In this document: piece after piece, positions 5,396 through 8,090 of the stretch
How positions within the stretch are numbered: position 1 is the first letter of the stretch
Layout of the letters: the number at the start of each line of letters is the position of its first letter
NCBI GenBank assembly: GCA_021819535.1
Contig: JAKAQU010000124.1
Span: 1-8,090, forward strand
Length of the DNA stretch: 8,090 nt
Origin: Pseudomonadota bacterium
Lineage (GTDB): Bacteria > Pseudomonadota > Alphaproteobacteria > Acetobacterales > Acetobacteraceae
Direction: 5' to 3'
Notes under the pieces: generated by a model
Seen by the model: only the letters and a program-made list of their open reading frames with translations
Database searches by the model: none
Told to the model about the DNA's origin: nothing
Position numbers and translations under genes: made by a program

Positions 5396-6265
5396 ATGAT
5401 CCAGTTGCTGCTGTTCAACGTCACCAACGGCCTGATCATCGGCGCGTTTTACGTGCTGATGGCACTCGGACTTTCGCTCATTCTCAACCTCTCCGGGGTG
5501 ATCAACTTCGCGCATGGCGGGTTTCTCGTGCTCGGCGGCTATCTCGCCTATACGCTGACGCCGTTCCTTGGCTATTGGGGGGCGCTGATCGTGGCCCCGC
5601 TGCTCACCGCCGTCCTCGGCGTCGTCATCGAGCAAGTGCTCATCCGCCGGCTTTACGGCCGCGATCCGCTCTATAGTCTGCTGATGACCTTCGGCCTTGC
5701 CTTCATATTCGAAGACGCGACGCGCTATGTCTGGGGCGCGCAGGGCTTGCCGGTGACGATCCCGGCTTTTCTCGGCCGGCCAGTGAGCCCGAGCCTCTTC
5801 TTCATCACCTATTATCGTCTGTTCATGGTGGTGGTGGCAGCGGTGGCGGTGACACTTCTGTTTCTGCTGCTGCGCTATAGCCGGGTCGGCGTGCGCATTC
5901 GCGCCGGCACCCTCGATCTCGAAACGGTCTCGACGCTTGGTGTCAATGTCGGCGGGCTGCGGGCGCTCAATTTCGCGCTCGGCATTTTTCTCGCCGGATT
6001 GTCCGGCGTACTCGCCGGCGGGCAGCTCGGCCTCGACCCGACGATGGGGTCTGGGCTGCTGATGCCGAGTTTCATCGCCATCATCGTCGGTGGCGTCGGC
6101 AGCCTGCCCGGAACCCTGGTCGGCGGATTGCTGATCGGTATTGCCTCCGGTGTCACGGCGGTATTTTTCCCCTCGGCGAGCGAGGCGGTGATGTACGTTC
6201 TGATGGCGCTCGTCCTGCTCGCCCGGCCGCGCGGCCTGATGGGCGAGGAAGGGCTGATGACATGA
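5396..6265 (+). CDS. livH: Branched-chain amino acid/amide ABC transporter permease, LivH type
   Basis: The 289-residue integral membrane protein has about eight hydrophobic segments. It carries the LivH/UrtB signature near the N-terminus, MALGLSLILNLSGVINFAHG, followed by GGFLVLGGYLAY, and the conserved cytoplasmic stretch RYSRVGVRIRAGTLDLETVSTLGVNV near residue 160-185. The C-terminal part GSGLLMPSFIAIIVGGVGSL and the closing RPRGLMGEEGL are also typical. It pairs with the LivM-type permease to form the inner-membrane channel of the importer. The ATG follows a G-rich RBS, and its TGA overlaps the next gene by ATGA. The gene name reflects the family; transport of branched-chain amino acids is not demonstrated. 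Confidence 0.92.
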   Translation: MIQLLLFNVTNGLIIGAFYVLMALGLSLILNLSGVINFAHGGFLVLGGYLAYTLTPFLGYWGALIVAPLLTAVLGVVIEQVLIRRLYGRDPLYSLLMTFGLAFIFEDATRYVWGAQGLPVTIPAFLGRPVSPSLFFITYYRLFMVVVAAVAVTLLFLLLRYSRVGVRIRAGTLDLETVSTLGVNVGGLRALNFALGIFLAGLSGVLAGGQLGLDPTMGSGLLMPSFIAIIVGGVGSLPGTLVGGLLIGIASGVTAVFFPSASEAVMYVLMALVLLARPRGLMGEEGLMT

Positions 6266-7218
6266 AGGAAAGCGGCCGGACGCATCCCGCGGTTCTCGTT
6301 GCGATCTGGGTTCTGCTGCTGCTCGCACCTTACTGGCTCGGCCTCGTCGGCGGCTATACCGCGCTCGGCGCCCGTGTCCTGGTGCTCGGGCTTGCCGCGA
6401 TGTCGCTCAATTTTCTGCTCGGTTTCACCGGTGTCCTCTCCTTCGGCCACGCCGCCTGGTTCGGGCTCGGCGCCTATGGCACTGGGCTCGCGCTGAAATG
6501 GGTCGCGGCCAGCACGCCGCTCGCCTTGCTGCTCGGCACATTGCTCGGCGGCGCGCTGGGTGCCGTGCTCGGGGCGATGCTGGTGCGCCGGCGCGGCATC
6601 TATTTCGCGATGGTGACGATCGCCTATGGCCAGGTATTCTACTACATCGCCTATCGCTGGAACGCGCTCACCGGCGGCGATGATGGCCTCCGCGGCTTCT
6701 CGCGCCAGCCGCTCGAAATCGGGCCATGGCATATCGACATCGCGGCCAATGGTGTCGCTTTCTATTATTTCGTGCTCGCCTGTTTCGCCGCCGCCGTAGC
6801 ACTCATGGCGCTTCTGCTCCGCTCGCCCTTCGGCCACAGCCTGCTCGCGATCCGCGAGAATGAGCGGCGGGCGCGGTTTCTCGGCATCCCGGTCGAGTTC
6901 CATATCTGGATCGCCTTCGCGCTCTCTTGCGTTTTCATCAGTTTCGCCGGCGGACTCTATGCCCTGCTCAACAATTTCGCCGATCCCAACAATCTCCATT
7001 ACAGCCTCTCCGGCGATCTCGTGATCATGGCGGTGCTCGGCGGCATGCGGCGTTTTTGGGGGCCGCTTCTCGGGGCCGCCGTGTTCGTCGTGCTGCAAGA
7101 TTACGTCTCCAGCCTCACCACCAACTGGATGTCTTTCATCGGTCTTCTATTCGTCGCGGTGGTGCTGTTTTTTCCACGCGGCTTGCTTGGCATCGCGCGG
7201 CGGAGATCGCTCGCGTGA
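6262..7218 (+). CDS. livM: Branched-chain amino acid/amide ABC transporter permease, LivM type
   Basis: The 318-residue polytopic membrane protein has the LivM/UrtC signature LAAMSLNFLLGFTGVLSFGH, followed by AAWFGLGAYG, at about residues 45-75. It also has the RRRGIYFAMVTIAYGQVFYY segment and the cytoplasmic coupling region IRENERRARFLGIP near residue 197. The C-terminal GDLVIMAVLGGMRRFWGPLL and FFPRGLLGIARR are conserved family features. It forms the permease heterodimer with the LivH-type protein. The start overlaps the livH stop (ATGA) and the stop overlaps the ATPase start (GTGA), so the three genes are tightly coupled. Length is usual for LivM without the extra N-terminal region seen in E. 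coli. Substrate specificity lies mainly in the binding protein and is not known. Confidence 0.92.
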   Translation: MKESGRTHPAVLVAIWVLLLLAPYWLGLVGGYTALGARVLVLGLAAMSLNFLLGFTGVLSFGHAAWFGLGAYGTGLALKWVAASTPLALLLGTLLGGALGAVLGAMLVRRRGIYFAMVTIAYGQVFYYIAYRWNALTGGDDGLRGFSRQPLEIGPWHIDIAANGVAFYYFVLACFAAAVALMALLLRSPFGHSLLAIRENERRARFLGIPVEFHIWIAFALSCVFISFAGGLYALLNNFADPNNLHYSLSGDLVIMAVLGGMRRFWGPLLGAAVFVVLQDYVSSLTTNWMSFIGLLFVAVVLFFPRGLLGIARRRSLA

Positions 7219-7979
7219 GCCTTCTCGACGTGCGCGAGGCGAGCAAGAACTTTGGCAGCCTCGCGGCCGTGCGCGGCGTTTCGCTCTCTGTGCGCGCCGG
7301 CGAATTGCGCGCCGTGATCGGCCCGAACGGCGCGGGCAAGACGACCTTCTTCAATCTCATCACCGGCGCGTTCCGCCCGACCTCGGGCTCGATCCATCTC
7401 GATGGGCGCGATATCACCGCGGTTGCCGCCTGGCGGCGGGTGACACTCGGCATGGCGCGGACGTTTCAGATCACCGAGATTTTTCCCGAACTCACGCTCG
7501 CCGAAAACCTGCGCATCAGCTTCGAAGTCGCCTCCGGCCTTCGGCTCCGCCCCTGGATCAGCCGTGCCACGGCGGCGAAACTCCATCGCGACGTCGAGGA
7601 GATGCTCGATCTCGCCGGGCTTGCGGCAAAAGCGGGAAGACTGGTCGGCGAGCTCTCGCATGGCGATCAGCGCGCCGCCGAAATCGCCATGGCGCTGGCG
7701 CTCCGCCCCCGGCTCCTTCTCCTCGACGAGCCGACGGCCGGGATGGGCGAGCAGGAAACCTATGACGTCGCGCAACTCATCCGCCGCCTGCATCGCGACC
7801 GCAATCTCACCATCGTCTTGATCGAACACGATATGCGCGTTGTCTTCCATCTCGCCGACCGCATCGCCGTGCTCGATCAGGGCAGCCTGATCGCCGATGG
7901 CACGCCGGCCGAGATCGCCGCCAATGCGGCGGTGCAGGCGGCCTATCTCGGCAAGCCCAATGACGCGGGGGCAGCATGA
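7215..7979 (+). CDS. livG: ABC transporter ATP-binding protein, LivG type
   Basis: The 254-residue ATPase has a complete set of nucleotide-binding motifs: Walker A GPNGAGKT at 36-43, Q-loop Gln85 in ARTFQI, signature LSHGDQR at 147-153 (the LivG/UrtD variant of LSGGQ), Walker B LLLLDEPTAGM with Asp171-Glu172, and switch His205 in IEHDM. The C-terminus ends with the LivG-type AYLG. The GTG start at 7215 overlaps the livM stop; upstream in-frame codons lie inside livM and are not homologous. The protein normally works as a heterodimer with LivF. Its TGA is part of an ATGA, whose ATG would be the expected livF start, but insertion-sequence-like DNA begins immediately after. An intact enzyme here may therefore lack its partner unless livF continues beyond the element or another copy exists. 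Confidence 0.93.
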   Translation: MSLLDVREASKNFGSLAAVRGVSLSVRAGELRAVIGPNGAGKTTFFNLITGAFRPTSGSIHLDGRDITAVAAWRRVTLGMARTFQITEIFPELTLAENLRISFEVASGLRLRPWISRATAAKLHRDVEEMLDLAGLAAKAGRLVGELSHGDQRAAEIAMALALRPRLLLLDEPTAGMGEQETYDVAQLIRRLHRDRNLTIVLIEHDMRVVFHLADRIAVLDQGSLIADGTPAEIAANAAVQAAYLGKPNDAGAA

Positions 7980-7980
7980 G
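7976..7980 (+). pseudogene. livF: Probable livF start codon severed by the insertion sequence
   Basis: ATGAG at 7976-7980 overlaps the livG stop just as at the other junctions of this operon, so it is the expected start of livF (Met-Ser). The frame that follows has no ABC-ATPase character (no Walker A region or LivF N-terminal pattern) and lies in the putative IS end. Only the start survives in this window; the rest of livF may lie past the element. Confidence 0.4.
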
Positions 7981-8090
7981 ACACCCTGTGTCCACCCTTA
8001 AGTTGTCAGGTGGCGATTTTGGCTGCCGCGAGATGCTTGATGGGGTCGTAGGCGGTATTTTGTTGCCATGCGCGCCAGAGCACGCGGATC
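7981..8090 (-). mobile_element. End of an insertion sequence, probably IS110-like, adjoining livG
   Basis: Sequence after 7980 no longer fits the transporter operon and contains the 3' end of a minus-strand transposase-like ORF 25 bases from the presumed boundary. A short perfect hairpin, GACAC-CCT-GTGTC (7980-7992), lies at the junction. A short non-coding tail beyond the transposase stop and lack of an obvious long terminal inverted repeat fit the IS110 group. The other end lies outside the window, so target duplication, full length and exact boundary cannot be judged. Confidence 0.5.
8006..8090 (-). CDS. Transposase C-terminus, IS110/IS116/IS902-like, partial
   Basis: The last 27 codons read IRVLWRAWQQNTAYDPIKH followed by LAAAKIAT and a stop. 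A pattern of the form RxLWRxWQxxTxYDPxxHxA at the extreme C-terminus recalls IS110-family transposases, which end this way in many proteobacterial and actinobacterial elements. The RuvC-like and serine catalytic regions lie outside the window. The assignment rests on one short motif and could be another family. Confidence 0.48.
   Translation of the reverse strand, partial: IRVLWRAWQQNTAYDPIKHLAAAKIAT

Noticed and set aside
5875..7098. A 407-codon minus-strand open frame, highly charged (Glu/Arg/His)
   Set aside because: It is the antisense of the LivH and LivM genes; the hydrophilic composition is the mirror of membrane-protein codons.
7976..8090. Open frame from the putative livF ATG to the window end, beginning MRHPVSTLKLSGG
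   Set aside because: It has no ABC-ATPase features and is antisense to the transposase-like tail; it is a chance frame created by the insertion.
1..8090. CRISPR arrays, tRNA/rRNA genes, toxin-antitoxin or defence genes
   Set aside because: I looked for repeat-spacer periodicity, cloverleaf-like stems and known defence motifs and saw none.

Overview
The window is GC-rich, densely packed bacterial DNA. Its gene content (a YfcG-type glutathione transferase, LigE-like GST sequence, type II haloacid dehalogenase, Liv/Urt-type ABC transporter) and codon use suggest an alphaproteobacterium, perhaps of the Rhizobiales or Acetobacteraceae. That placement is inference; no rRNA or tRNA gene is present to test it.

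Layout. (1) Positions 1-1423, minus strand: an operon read right to left, with a DsbA/FrnE-type thioredoxin-fold protein, a tiny internally deleted GST gene, and an SDR-family protein that runs off the left edge. (2) Positions 1424-1508: a divergent promoter region with an imperfect palindrome that looks like a TetR operator. (3) Positions 1509-3800, plus strand: a TetR-family regulator, an intact YfcG-like GST, a second GST gene reduced to its N-terminus, and an L-2-haloacid dehalogenase with a complete catalytic set. All three junctions are 4-nt ATGA overlaps. (4) Positions 3801-4094: a gap with three inverted repeats, including a perfect 11-bp-arm palindrome at 3962-3985. (5) Positions 4095-7979, plus strand: a HAAT-type ABC importer, with a Tat-like substrate-binding protein, LivH, LivM and LivG. 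(6) Positions 7980-8090: the end of an insertion sequence, probably IS110-like, with its transposase on the minus strand. It sits where livF should begin.

How the genes may work together. The two divergent operons look like a TetR-controlled thiol/glutathione detoxification module that includes a 2-haloacid dehalogenase. The transporter could import a small organic acid, amide or amino acid; its substrate cannot be read from the sequence. It may be unable to work as encoded here, because the second ATPase is missing from the expected position.

The most notable signals are decay and remodelling rather than a clearly new system: two GST genes shortened on opposite strands while keeping coupled junctions, an SDR lacking the usual Ser and Tyr catalytic residues, and an IS at the livG/livF junction. 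I found no CRISPR array, structural RNA gene or obvious defence system.
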